A DNA stretch of 64,000 nucleotides. It comes from Vreelandella sp042466685. GTDB lineage: Bacteria; Pseudomonadota; Gammaproteobacteria; Pseudomonadales; Halomonadaceae. Made by a program: the position numbers and the translations under genes. The notes below the pieces were generated by a model, which saw nothing but the letters and a program-made list of their open reading frames with translations, searched no databases and had not been told where the DNA came from. Location: positions 4,154,001 through 4,218,000 of the forward strand of contig NZ_CP170448.1 in NCBI RefSeq assembly GCF_042466685.1, read 5' to 3'. This document shows, piece after piece, positions 25,614 through 33,801 of this stretch (within the stretch, counting starts at the first letter, position 1; every line of letters begins with the position of its first letter).

Positions 25614-26348
25614 TCATCGGTTGACGCTGCAACGCAGCGACAGCCCGATGTAGCCTCGAAGGGACGGAGCGACCTGCATCGGCTTTTCACATTTGATTAC
25701 CATGCTAACACTTTCGTTGTTTGAAACGGTTTTAGTTGATTCTTCTTTCTGAGAAATGTTTGAGTATGCGCTATGAGTCAGTATCGACGACAAAATTAAT
25801 AATGACGTCAAAAGCATTACGAACCCATTCCTAATACACAGATAGGCAACTTGATTCCGCACTTGCTTCACTAAATTTATGTTTTCTTGACCAATTAGTG
25901 CTTTAACTATCTCAGATGTGCCATTTTTTGACTTACGGTACTCATATAACGTTCCATATCCATAGGTTGGCATTAGCTTAAACGCTCCCAGCGAAATAAT
26001 ACCGCCTAGAAGCATATAGAGAGAACATATACTGAGAAACACAACAACCAAATATTTCAACTCATGAGCTGGGAGCAATTTTGCTACGACTGTTGCCGAA
26101 ACGCCTAGAACTGTTAAACAGATGCTCAAACCTAGTGTAAACTTCGAAGTTTTATCATCAATTTTTTGTGAACGTTGGTGTTCTTCTTTAAGGCGATTAG
26201 ATATGACTTCCTCTTCAAGCTTAAAATAATAGGAGTACTTATCGTTAAGCACCTTGTCTGCGTCCTGTAGCTTTTTATCATATATTCCTTTCAGATGAAG
26301 GAATGGCAATACTTCTTGGGTTATATGAATGAAGCGCATTAGACTCAC
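25614..26348 (-). CDS. Three-TM membrane protein of the ATP-grasp peptide unit
   Basis: 244 residues, unknown family. Residues 24-68 form a charged helix or coiled coil (KKLQDADKVLNDKYSYYFKLEEEVISNRLKEEHQRS), then TM1 about 70-90, TM2 about 97-121 and TM3 about 172-192. The coiled coil plus TM hairpin resembles SLATT-type effectors in shape only. The ATG overlaps the ATP-grasp stop by 4 bp. The last 25 or so codons (25614-25690) switch to GC-rich DNA, so the C-terminus may run into unrelated sequence. Could be a transporter, receptor or effector for the modified peptide; not decidable here. Confidence 0.6.
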   Translation of the reverse strand: MSLMRFIHITQEVLPFLHLKGIYDKKLQDADKVLNDKYSYYFKLEEEVISNRLKEEHQRSQKIDDKTSKFTLGLSICLTVLGVSATVVAKLLPAHELKYLVVVFLSICSLYMLLGGIISLGAFKLMPTYGYGTLYEYRKSKNGTSEIVKALIGQENINLVKQVRNQVAYLCIRNGFVMLLTSLLILSSILTHSAYSNISQKEESTKTVSNNESVSMVIKCEKPMQVAPSLRGYIGLSLRCSVNR

Positions 26349-27277
26349 CCGGCCAAAACATTAGCTATATCTTTCTCAATTGGCCGCTTTTCTGTCGAAA
26401 GCCACCCCCATTCGCCTGTAGGGTTAATTTCGATAAAATAGTAATTTCCATTGCTTTCGATTAGATCGATTGCACCAAACTTCAACCCCATTTCGCTAAC
26501 GATATCCTTACAGTACCTACTTATAAGTTTCGGCAAACCAATATCGATATACTCAATTTCCTCTTTTTTAAGCAGCCTCCAGTCGTTATCGATACCGCGA
26601 CCAGCCGATGTGATTTTGACTGCATGCAGCTTTTCTCCAACAACAGTGACTCTGATATCAGTTTTAGGGTAAACGTATTCCTGCACTGTTAATGGAGCTA
26701 TCTTTGTATTTTCTTCGTTCAACTCTTTGGCAGTTATGTTTGACGTATATGTAAATAAACAATCTTCACCTTCACGAAGAAGAACAGTGTCCAAAGATTT
26801 TACAATTATCTCTTCATCAAATTTTTCAAAATAGCTAGAATCATTGCCAATCATCGTCTTAGGAACCATAAAACCTACTTTAGAGGCTAGCATCAACTGA
26901 TATGGTTTTGATTCAGCAGAATAAGTGCTAGATGGCCAATTCATCCAAATAGCATCTTCGAACACAATAAGACCTCTTAGAAATGCAGCCCATTGAGATC
27001 TAACAAGCTGTTCTTCCAGAGAAAGTGGATATGCAGGGGCATTCCTAATGAAAACCGGCTGCCTAAACCAAACTGAGGTAATATTAGACACAGTTCTATT
27101 CTTTCCATGACCTTTTACCGTCAATACTTTTTTTACGGGATCAATATTTATCAAATAGTTAGACAGATCTTCCTTATTCAGGCGGATATAATCAATCCCT
27201 GTCTTCTCTAGCTCCTGAATGACAAGATCAACAGAAAAGTCATACTTGCTGCAAAGAATCAAACAAAGCTTATTCAT
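26345..27277 (-). CDS. MvdD-like ATP-grasp peptide ligase
   Basis: 310 residues. N-terminal pre-ATP-grasp part with SVWFRQPVF at 68-76, as in MvdC/MvdD-type maturases. ATP-grasp core: IIVKSL (K160), VQEYVYPKTDIRVTVVG at 198-214, AVKI near 220, DWRLL at 232-236, GAIDLI (D271) and FIEINPTGEWGWL (E283, N285 as metal ligands). This pattern is that of RiPP maturases that form ester or amide macrocycles (graspetides). It overlaps the small peptide gene and the membrane gene by 4 bp each. Much more AT-rich than the gab and photolyase genes, a sign of transfer. Ligase family is quite sure; the reaction on this peptide is inferred. Confidence 0.85.
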   Translation of the reverse strand: MNKLCLILCSKYDFSVDLVIQELEKTGIDYIRLNKEDLSNYLINIDPVKKVLTVKGHGKNRTVSNITSVWFRQPVFIRNAPAYPLSLEEQLVRSQWAAFLRGLIVFEDAIWMNWPSSTYSAESKPYQLMLASKVGFMVPKTMIGNDSSYFEKFDEEIIVKSLDTVLLREGEDCLFTYTSNITAKELNEENTKIAPLTVQEYVYPKTDIRVTVVGEKLHAVKITSAGRGIDNDWRLLKKEEIEYIDIGLPKLISRYCKDIVSEMGLKFGAIDLIESNGNYYFIEINPTGEWGWLSTEKRPIEKDIANVLAG

Positions 27278-27477
27278 TCTCCTTTTTGATCCTCACCGGT
27301 TTCAACATCACACTTCTTGGTAATCTGCACACCAAATTCAGAGCTATGCGACACTAAAACTTCATTTGATTTCGTCCAAAGGCCTCTATCATAGTCGTAG
27401 CTACATCCCTCAGGCATATTTGGTACGACTTCGTATGGTTTTCTCTTTGCTAGTGTAATTAATACGTGATCCGACAT
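27274..27477 (-). CDS. 67-residue peptide, candidate substrate of the ATP-grasp ligase
   Basis: Small protein directly upstream of the ligase with 4-bp overlap and AAGGG as ribosome binding site. Starts MSDHVLITLAKRKPYEVVP, has a middle part with GCSYDYDRGLW and a hydrophilic C-terminus with Ser, Lys, two-Cys and many acidic residues (VSHSSEFG, KKCDVETGEDQKGE). Ser/Thr/Lys acceptors beside Asp/Glu donors in the C-terminal half fit a graspetide precursor with an N-terminal leader. It lacks the classic microviridin leader motif PFFARFL, so it would belong to a different group or be an accessory protein. I do not recognise the family. Confidence 0.65.
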   Translation of the reverse strand: MSDHVLITLAKRKPYEVVPNMPEGCSYDYDRGLWTKSNEVLVSHSSEFGVQITKKCDVETGEDQKGE

Positions 27478-27535
27478 AATGACACCCTTATAATGATAAG
27501 ATTTTGAAATTTAACAGAAATTTGACAACACGTCT

Positions 27536-27569
27536 TATGATTATACGAACACGCCAATATGATTATCCG
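27536..27569. promoter_or_regulatory. Direct repeat upstream of the ATP-grasp peptide unit
   Basis: TATGATTATACG (27536-27547) and TATGATTATCCG (27558-27569) agree at 11 of 12 positions and are 22 bp apart, about two helical turns. On the minus strand the first contains TATAAT and stands about 60-70 bp before the peptide ATG at 27477. It may be a promoter with a regulator site. The rest of the 358-bp gap 27478-27835 is AT-rich and holds only the photolyase remnant. Confidence 0.4.
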
Positions 27570-27766
27570 AATAATGGCGCACTTCTATACCCCTTTAACC
27601 CTTTGATTCTTATATTTATTATTTTTTCATCAGGTTACATATCAAAATTTCGCACTCTTACTGGATTTCCCAACGCCTAAGCCTTGGGCTATCACTCTAC
27701 CAAACCCAGCTTAGCATAAGTTCTTAGCACGGCTGTTTATCTTAGGTATGAGATTTCAACACCCAC

Positions 27767-27829
27767 AAAAAACCCGCCCAACGCCAGCAGCTTTTGCTGT
27801 CTGACGAGGGCGGGCTTAGTGTTGCTTAG
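27767..27829 (+). pseudogene. Diverged remnant of the photolyase 3' end
   Basis: Positions 27767-27812 match 25324-25369 at 41 of 46 bases. The copy is still in frame: it reads KPAQRQQLLLSDEGGLSVA and a TAG stop at 27827, against KPANRQQLSLFDEGGVGDG in the intact gene. It is therefore an allele from a related genome, not a recent exact duplication. The block also forms an imperfect hairpin (CCCGCC with GGGCGGG outside, CAGC with GCTG inside) which could end transcription of both convergent genes. It bounds the AT-rich unit 25614-27477 on the gabT side. Confidence 0.75.
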
Positions 27830-27835
27830 ACGATT

Positions 27836-29110
27836 TTAGCTAAGCGCTTCCAGCGACTGCTCAATAATACTCAAGCCCTCTTCCAACACCGCAGAAGAGA
27901 CGGTTAACGGCACCAGAATGCGTATGCTATTGCCGTAGAAACCGCAAGAGAGCAGGATCAATCCTTTCTCACGGGCTTTGGCACAGAGCGCGCCGGTCAT
28001 CTGAGTATCTGGCTTGCCGTCGCTATCAAGCAGTTCAAACGCTGCCATGGCGCCTAGCTGGCGGCCATGGGCCACGGCGGGAAAGCGCTCTTCCCATACC
28101 GCGAAGCGCTCGGCCAGCATCTTGCCCATTTGCTCGCTGCGGGCCAGGATATCTTCCTCTTCGATCACCTCAATCACCGCCAGCGCTGCCGCGCAGGAGA
28201 GTGGGTTGCCGCTGTAGGTGCCGCCTAGCGAGTTGGGGCCGGAGGCGTCCATGACCTTGGCGCTACCCACAACAGCCGAGAGCGGCATGCCGTTGGCCAG
28301 GCTCTTGGCGGTGGTCAGAATATCCGCCTCGATACCGCTATGTTCGAGGGCAAACAGCTTGCCGGTACGGGCAAAACCGGACTGCACTTCGTCGGCGATC
28401 AGCAGAATGCCGTGCTCGTCACACAGTGCGCGCAGCGCTTTAAGGTAGTCCGGTGAGGCGATGTAGAACCCGCCTTCGCCCTGTACCGGCTCAATCACGA
28501 TGGCCGCCGTGCGGTGCGGTGCGATATCGGTTTTGAACAGCGTACGAATGGCATTCAAAGACGCCTCTTCGCTGATGCCATGCAGCGGGTTGGGGAACGG
28601 TGCGCGGAACACGTCGCCCGGCATCGGGCCGAAGTCGTTCTTGTAGGGCAACACCTTGCCGGTCATCGCCAGGGTCATCATGGTGCGGCCGTGGAAGGCG
28701 CCGTCGAAGGTGATGATGCCGGTGCGGCCAGTGGCGGCGCGGGCAATTTTCACGGCGTTTTCCAGCGCTTCGGCACCGGTGTTGACCAGCATCGCCTTAC
28801 GCTCAGGGCCGCGCACCGGGCTTAGTTCGCAGAGCTTTTGGCACAGCTGCACATAGGGCGCGTAGGAGATCACCGCGGCGCTGGTGTGCATAACTTTCTT
28901 GAGCTGCGCTTCTACCGCAGCGACGATTTTCGGGTGGCGATGGCCCAGGTTGAGTACGCCAATACCGCCCGCGAAGTCGATCCAGCGGTTGCCGTCGGCA
29001 TCCCACAGTTCGGCATTTTCAGCGCGCTCGGCAAACTGGGTGGTTGGCGTGGCAGCACCGTTGGCCACGTAGCGGTTTTTTAGTTCGTTCAATTCTTGGT
29101 TAGTCATCAT
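27836..29110 (-). CDS. gabT: 4-Aminobutyrate-2-oxoglutarate aminotransferase
   Basis: 424 residues, class III PLP aminotransferase (E. coli GabT 426). N-terminal RYVANGAATPTTQFAERAENAELWD, GAFHGRTMMTLAMTGKV, IVIEPVQGEGGF, LLIADEVQSGFARTGK and the PLP lysine in TTAKSLANGMPLSAVVG are all GabT-like. Converts GABA and 2-oxoglutarate to succinate semialdehyde and glutamate. Lies 8 bp after gabD stop, in an operon permease-gabD-gabT with a divergent MocR regulator. Confidence 0.93.
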   Translation of the reverse strand: MMTNQELNELKNRYVANGAATPTTQFAERAENAELWDADGNRWIDFAGGIGVLNLGHRHPKIVAAVEAQLKKVMHTSAAVISYAPYVQLCQKLCELSPVRGPERKAMLVNTGAEALENAVKIARAATGRTGIITFDGAFHGRTMMTLAMTGKVLPYKNDFGPMPGDVFRAPFPNPLHGISEEASLNAIRTLFKTDIAPHRTAAIVIEPVQGEGGFYIASPDYLKALRALCDEHGILLIADEVQSGFARTGKLFALEHSGIEADILTTAKSLANGMPLSAVVGSAKVMDASGPNSLGGTYSGNPLSCAAALAVIEVIEEEDILARSEQMGKMLAERFAVWEERFPAVAHGRQLGAMAAFELLDSDGKPDTQMTGALCAKAREKGLILLSCGFYGNSIRILVPLTVSSAVLEEGLSIIEQSLEALS

Positions 29111-29118
29111 CGCTCTCT

Positions 29119-30570
29119 TTATAAGCCGCCAACGCAGACGTATTTCAGTTCAGTAAATTCATCAAGACCGTGGTGAGAGCCTTCGCGGCCCAGCCCGGAC
29201 TCTTTCACGCCGCCAAACGGCGCAAGCTCGGTGGAGATCAGCCCTTCATTCACGCCGACCATGCCGTACTCCAACTGCTCCATGGTGTGCCAGATCCGGC
29301 GGTAGTCGGTGGCGTAGAAGTAGGCTGCCAAACCAAAGGGCGTATCGTTAGCCATCTGGATGGCTTCTTCATCGCGATAGAAGCGGAACACCGGCGCCAC
29401 CGGGCCGAAGGTCTCTTCGTCGGCCACCGCCATCTTGGTAGTGACATCCGCCAGCACCGTGGGGGTGAAGAAGCGCTCACCCGCAGCGTGGGGCTTACCA
29501 CCGCACAGTAGCCGTGCGCCTTGGTTTACCGCGTCTTCCACATGGCGCTGCACTTTATCCACCGCTGCTTGGTTGATCAGCGGGCCGATGATGCTGCCTT
29601 CCGCTAGGCCATCGCCTACTTTTAGCGCGTTCACTCGCTCGGTCAGCTTGCTGACGAACGCGTCGTAAATGCCATCCTGCACCAGGAAGCGGTTGGTGCA
29701 GACGCAGGTTTGTCCGGCGTTGCGGAATTTGGAGGCAATGGCGCCATCAACGGCGGCATCCACATCGGCGTCATCAAAGACGATAAACGGCGCGTTGCCG
29801 CCCAGTTCCATGGCGGTTTTCTTCACAGTGCTGGCACACTGGGCCAGCAGGTGTTTGCCCACCGGCGTTGAGCCGGTAAACGACACTTTGCGCACCCGTG
29901 GATCGGTGGTGAGTACCTCACCTACCGCTGCCGGTTTTGAAGCGGTAATCACGTTGATGGTGCCCGCAGGCAGGCCTGCCTCCAGTGCAAGGTAAGCGGC
30001 CGCCAGCGCGGTGAGCGGCGTCGCTTCAGCGGGCTTGATCACCACGGTGCAGCCCGCGGCCAAGGCCGGGGCGCACTTACGGGTAATCATCGCCAGAGGG
30101 AAGTTCCAGGGGGTAATTGCCGCCACCACACCCACCGGCTCGCGCAGCACTAGCAGGCGCTTGTCGGCACCGTGGCTGGGCAGGGTTTCACCCGCCATGC
30201 GCTTGGCTTCTTCAGCGAAGAACTCGATAAACGAGGCGCCGTAGATCACTTCACCCTTGGCTTCCGCCAGCGGCTTGCCCTGCTCCAAGGTCATCAGGCG
30301 GGCCAGGTCATCGGCGTGCTCAATGATCAGTTCAAACCAACGGCGCAGCAGCGCTGAGCGTTGCTTCACCGGCGTAGCGCGCCAAGCGGCACCAGCATTA
30401 TAAGCGGCGGCCACCGCATCACGGGCATCATCCCCGTCCATATCGGCTACGCGGGCAATCGTTTCGCCGGTGGCGGGATTATCGACCGCAAATGTCTGTT
30501 TCCCTGCGCGCCACTCATCGCCAATCAGGCCCGCGACGCCATCGTGCAACCACTGTTCAATAAAGCTCAT
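29119..30570 (-). CDS. gabD: Succinate-semialdehyde dehydrogenase
   Basis: 483 residues (E. coli GabD 482). Aldehyde dehydrogenase fold: TPWNFPLAMITRKCAPALAAGC, KPAEATPLTALA, FTGSTPVGKHLL, the catalytic Glu region ELGGNAPFIVFDDAD and catalytic Cys in GQTCVCTNR. The GQTCVC and K-P-A-E features fit the NADP-type GabD. Oxidises succinate semialdehyde to succinate. Directly followed by gabT. Confidence 0.93.
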   Translation of the reverse strand: MSFIEQWLHDGVAGLIGDEWRAGKQTFAVDNPATGETIARVADMDGDDARDAVAAAYNAGAAWRATPVKQRSALLRRWFELIIEHADDLARLMTLEQGKPLAEAKGEVIYGASFIEFFAEEAKRMAGETLPSHGADKRLLVLREPVGVVAAITPWNFPLAMITRKCAPALAAGCTVVIKPAEATPLTALAAAYLALEAGLPAGTINVITASKPAAVGEVLTTDPRVRKVSFTGSTPVGKHLLAQCASTVKKTAMELGGNAPFIVFDDADVDAAVDGAIASKFRNAGQTCVCTNRFLVQDGIYDAFVSKLTERVNALKVGDGLAEGSIIGPLINQAAVDKVQRHVEDAVNQGARLLCGGKPHAAGERFFTPTVLADVTTKMAVADEETFGPVAPVFRFYRDEEAIQMANDTPFGLAAYFYATDYRRIWHTMEQLEYGMVGVNEGLISTELAPFGGVKESGLGREGSHHGLDEFTELKYVCVGGL

Positions 30571-30600
30571 ACATTGCTCCTGGGTAACGTGTTAAGAGGC

Positions 30601-32016
30601 TTACAGATCCACTTTCATGTGACGGTCGCTATATTCGCGCCCGTAAGTGCGCAACGCATGCAGGTACAGCACGATGCCCAGCGCCGCCCAACCGGCAAAA
30701 ATAGTCCACTCCGCGACGCTCAGCGCCGCCGGGCTACCGGGCAGGTAGAGGCACGCCATACCGAAAGAGAGGATGATCGCAAGGATGCCGCACAGCTTGC
30801 CGTTATTCACTTTGAATGGGCGGGGCATATCCGGCTCACGCACCCGCAGCACGACAAAGGAGATGGCGACAAACAGGTAGGCCAACACGATGCCTAAGCC
30901 CCCCGCATTAACGATCCATACCAGCGCCGGGCGGCCAAAGAAGGGTGCCAAGCAGGAGAGAAAGCCCATCATAAAGATGGCATTGGTCGGGGTTCTGTAG
31001 CGAGGGTGCAGCTTGGCGAACGGCGCAGGCAGCATGCCTGCTTTGGCCAGGGCATAGATTGCCCGGGAGCCGCCAATATAGAAGGCGTTCCAGCTAGTAA
31101 TGATCCCCGCAATACCCGCCATGACCATTAAGTTGCTGGCCCACTCGGCATTAAACAGGCTGCCCATGGCGTCCGGCACGCTAAGCGAGCTTGCCGCCAG
31201 CTCATCGCTATTCAACGCCAGGCTGGTGGCCAGAATGATCAGCGCGTACCACACCACCGCCAGGATCACCGACATCATCAGTACCTTGCCGATGGCTTTG
31301 TAGGGCAGGTTGATCTCTTCCGCCGCCTGGGGAATAACGTCAAAGCCCACAAACAGGAACGGCACCATTACCAGTACCGCCACTATGCCTGCGAACACGC
31401 CGCTATCGGCTTGAGTGAACAGCGGCATCATATTGATGGTTTCGCCTTCAAACAGCGAACCGGTGACAAACATCACCCCCACCAGCAGAATTAACCCGGT
31501 AACCACTTTTTGCAGCAACGCCGCGGTGGTCACGCCGAAGTAGTTGATGATCATCATGACCAGCGAACCGCCGACGCCTACCGCGACCCAGGTGGCTTTC
31601 ACTTCCCAACCGGCAATCGTCCAGAGGTGGCCAACGGCGTAGTTGGGTGCCAGGTGTTCAATCACCGTGGGCAGGGCGACGGCTTCAAAGGCCACTACGC
31701 TTAAGTAGCCCAAAATAATCGCCCAAGTGCACAAAAAAGAGGGCAAGTGGCCTAAAGCACGGTAGCTGTAAACGTGCTCGCCACCCACTTTGGGCATTGC
31801 AGCGGCAAGCTCTGCATAGGTGAGCCCGACCAAGACAATCGCTAAGCCGCCGATAATAAAGGCTATAATGGCGCCTAGACTGCCTGCGGATTGAATGGCG
31901 GTTCCGGTGAGTACAATCCAGCCCCAGCCGATCATCGCGCCGAAAGCCAGCGCTAGTACATCGCCACGGGCCAATACCCGGACGAGCCCTTCCTGTTCTG
32001 ATGAGGGTGTGGTCAT
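30601..32016 (-). CDS. APC-superfamily amino acid permease
   Basis: 471 residues with about 12 TM. The start carries the APC signature GDVLALAFGAMIGWGWIVLTG, and PFLFVGFDVIPQAAEEINLP follows the middle. Located 30 bp upstream of gabD in the same direction; the likely substrate is GABA or a related amine such as putrescine, by context only. First gene of the operon and divergent to the MocR regulator. Confidence 0.88.
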   Translation of the reverse strand: MTTPSSEQEGLVRVLARGDVLALAFGAMIGWGWIVLTGTAIQSAGSLGAIIAFIIGGLAIVLVGLTYAELAAAMPKVGGEHVYSYRALGHLPSFLCTWAIILGYLSVVAFEAVALPTVIEHLAPNYAVGHLWTIAGWEVKATWVAVGVGGSLVMMIINYFGVTTAALLQKVVTGLILLVGVMFVTGSLFEGETINMMPLFTQADSGVFAGIVAVLVMVPFLFVGFDVIPQAAEEINLPYKAIGKVLMMSVILAVVWYALIILATSLALNSDELAASSLSVPDAMGSLFNAEWASNLMVMAGIAGIITSWNAFYIGGSRAIYALAKAGMLPAPFAKLHPRYRTPTNAIFMMGFLSCLAPFFGRPALVWIVNAGGLGIVLAYLFVAISFVVLRVREPDMPRPFKVNNGKLCGILAIILSFGMACLYLPGSPAALSVAEWTIFAGWAALGIVLYLHALRTYGREYSDRHMKVDL

Positions 32017-32176
32017 TTGAAATGTCCTGCGAGTTATTGGATGTTGTCGTAGGCGCTCAGGGGCGCAGTATCCTGATCCTGTTTTAGCCGTCTCGCTTCA
32101 AGCAGGCGCGTTTTAAACGGTGTTGCTAAACACAGGATAGCCACAAGCTAGCAGGCGAGAGAGAAAACACGAATGC

Positions 32177-32226
32177 ACCACTTTTGTGTTTAACTAGACC
32201 ACTTTTTATACGCACCGAAAGGGTGC
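32177..32226. promoter_or_regulatory. Direct repeats and palindrome in the gab/MocR divergent region
   Basis: ACCACTTTT occurs at 32177-32185 and 32198-32206, 21 bp apart, followed by GCACCgaaaGGGTGC at 32212-32226. MocR/GabR regulators usually bind direct repeats in their divergent promoter region, so this is the natural operator candidate for permease-gabDT and the regulator. The 279-bp gap 32017-32295 holds no gene. Confidence 0.4.
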
Positions 32227-32295
32227 ATTATTTTCATACGGCTTTCGTCTAAGTGCCCGCGGTTAGAGGGTTAAGCGGGATTAAGGGGTGTCCAG

Positions 32296-33714
32296 ATGGA
32301 TCGCAAGGAGGTCGTGCACCAACTTGTACAACTTTATGCACTCCAGCCGGAACGGTTGAGTAAGCAGGTGCGTATAGAGCAAGCATTGCGCCAGGCCATC
32401 ACCCAGCAGTGGCCTTCCGGACTGCGGCTGCCCTCTCACCGGCAGTTGGCGGATGCCTTGGGCGTTGCCCGTCAAACCCTGGCACTGGCAATTCATACGC
32501 TACTCGAAGAGGCACTGCTTAAAACCGCACACGGCCAAGGCACCTGGACGAGCCGCCCCGTGACACCAAACTCTCCCCTGCGTGGCAATGCGCAGCTCTC
32601 TCAACGTGCCCAGCGGGTACTGGATGGCCCTGGCGCTAGCGCAGTTCAAAGCGGCGCCTTCGTGCCCGGTATTCCTGATATCGCCCAGTTCCCGATGCGA
32701 AAATGGCGGCAGCTCTACGCCAGTGTGACGGTGCCGCAGAACGCCCTGCTGCTCTCCTACTCCACCGGTGGCTACGGGCCGTTAAAGCGCGCCATCCGCG
32801 ATTTTTTGGCGCGCTGGCGCAATATTAGCTGCGACACGGAGCAGATCATCATCACCGACGGTACCCATAACGGCATTGAGCTATGCGCCGTGGCGCTGGC
32901 TGATGTTGGCGATACCGTGGCTATGGAGTCGCCCTGCTACTGGGGGGCGCGCAATGTCTTTACCGCCGCTGGTTTGGAAATCGAACCGGTGGCGTGGCTG
33001 CCAGGACAGGGACACCGCCTTCCACCTGTTTCTACCTCGGTGCAATTGGCCTACCTGACCGGCTCGCACCACTACCCGCTCAGCGTGCCTACCCGCGCGG
33101 CGGATAAACAGCGCTTATGCGATGCCTTAGCGCCCGCATATATTGTCGAAGATGATTACGAGTTTAACCGCGACGACCATTCTAACCTGCTCTTCTATCC
33201 GCACTCGGAGCGCCACTTGCTGGTGGGCTCTTTTTCCAAGATGATGTTTCCAGGCCTGCGCTTAGGCTACTTAGTCGTGCCGCACCATTTAGCGGGGCCA
33301 ATGAACCGCCTGCGCAGTGAACTCTTCCGCGAAGGACGCATGCTGGATCAGGCGGTGCTGGCACAGTTTATTTTTGATGGTGATCTGGACGTCTGGTGTC
33401 GACGCATTCAGCGCGACTACCTGGGGCGCCAACAGGTGCTACATGATCAGCTTCGCTCATTACCGCTAGTGCGCAGCGTTTCACCGCCCAGCAGCGCCAT
33501 CAGCCTTTGCGTCGAGTTTGAACCGGGCGTTAACGATGTGGGAATCGCTCAGTCACTGCTGAAAGAGCATTTAATTGTGCGTCCATTAAGCCCAGTGTGT
33601 GCACCAACCGATCCGCGCGTCGGCTTAGTAATGGGCGTCGGCATGCTATCAGGGGAAACGCTGGTGCGTGAAGCACAGCGCCTGCGTCGCAGCCTGGAAG
33701 CACTGCTGCGCTAG
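32296..33714 (+). CDS. MocR/GabR-family transcriptional regulator
   Basis: 472 residues. N-terminal GntR winged helix (RIEQALRQAI, LRLPSHRQLADALGVARQTLALAIHTLLEEALL, then TAHGQGTWTS) and a C-terminal fold-type I aminotransferase-like domain with the PLP lysine in VGSFSKMMFPGLRLGYLVVP and the VEDDYEFNRDDH stretch. Divergent to permease-gabD-gabT, so most likely the GABA-responsive activator of that operon. The start at 32296 is ATG with GGGGTGTCC upstream. Confidence 0.88.
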   Translation: MDRKEVVHQLVQLYALQPERLSKQVRIEQALRQAITQQWPSGLRLPSHRQLADALGVARQTLALAIHTLLEEALLKTAHGQGTWTSRPVTPNSPLRGNAQLSQRAQRVLDGPGASAVQSGAFVPGIPDIAQFPMRKWRQLYASVTVPQNALLLSYSTGGYGPLKRAIRDFLARWRNISCDTEQIIITDGTHNGIELCAVALADVGDTVAMESPCYWGARNVFTAAGLEIEPVAWLPGQGHRLPPVSTSVQLAYLTGSHHYPLSVPTRAADKQRLCDALAPAYIVEDDYEFNRDDHSNLLFYPHSERHLLVGSFSKMMFPGLRLGYLVVPHHLAGPMNRLRSELFREGRMLDQAVLAQFIFDGDLDVWCRRIQRDYLGRQQVLHDQLRSLPLVRSVSPPSSAISLCVEFEPGVNDVGIAQSLLKEHLIVRPLSPVCAPTDPRVGLVMGVGMLSGETLVREAQRLRRSLEALLR

Positions 33715-33801
33715 GCGTTATTAATAGCGCACAGGTAAGGTAGGAAGTGTTTCTCAACACCTTATCCACAAGCTTTGAATGGTTTATACACAAGGACTTT
33801 T

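Noticed and set aside
27767..27812. attC-like integron site, as the block forms an imperfect hairpin beside cargo
   Set aside because: It lacks the GTTRRRY core-site ends, and its in-frame match to the photolyase tail explains it better.
30361..30897. Plus-strand open frame of 178 codons across gabD and the permease
   Set aside because: Antisense to two clear genes and their gap; no family features.
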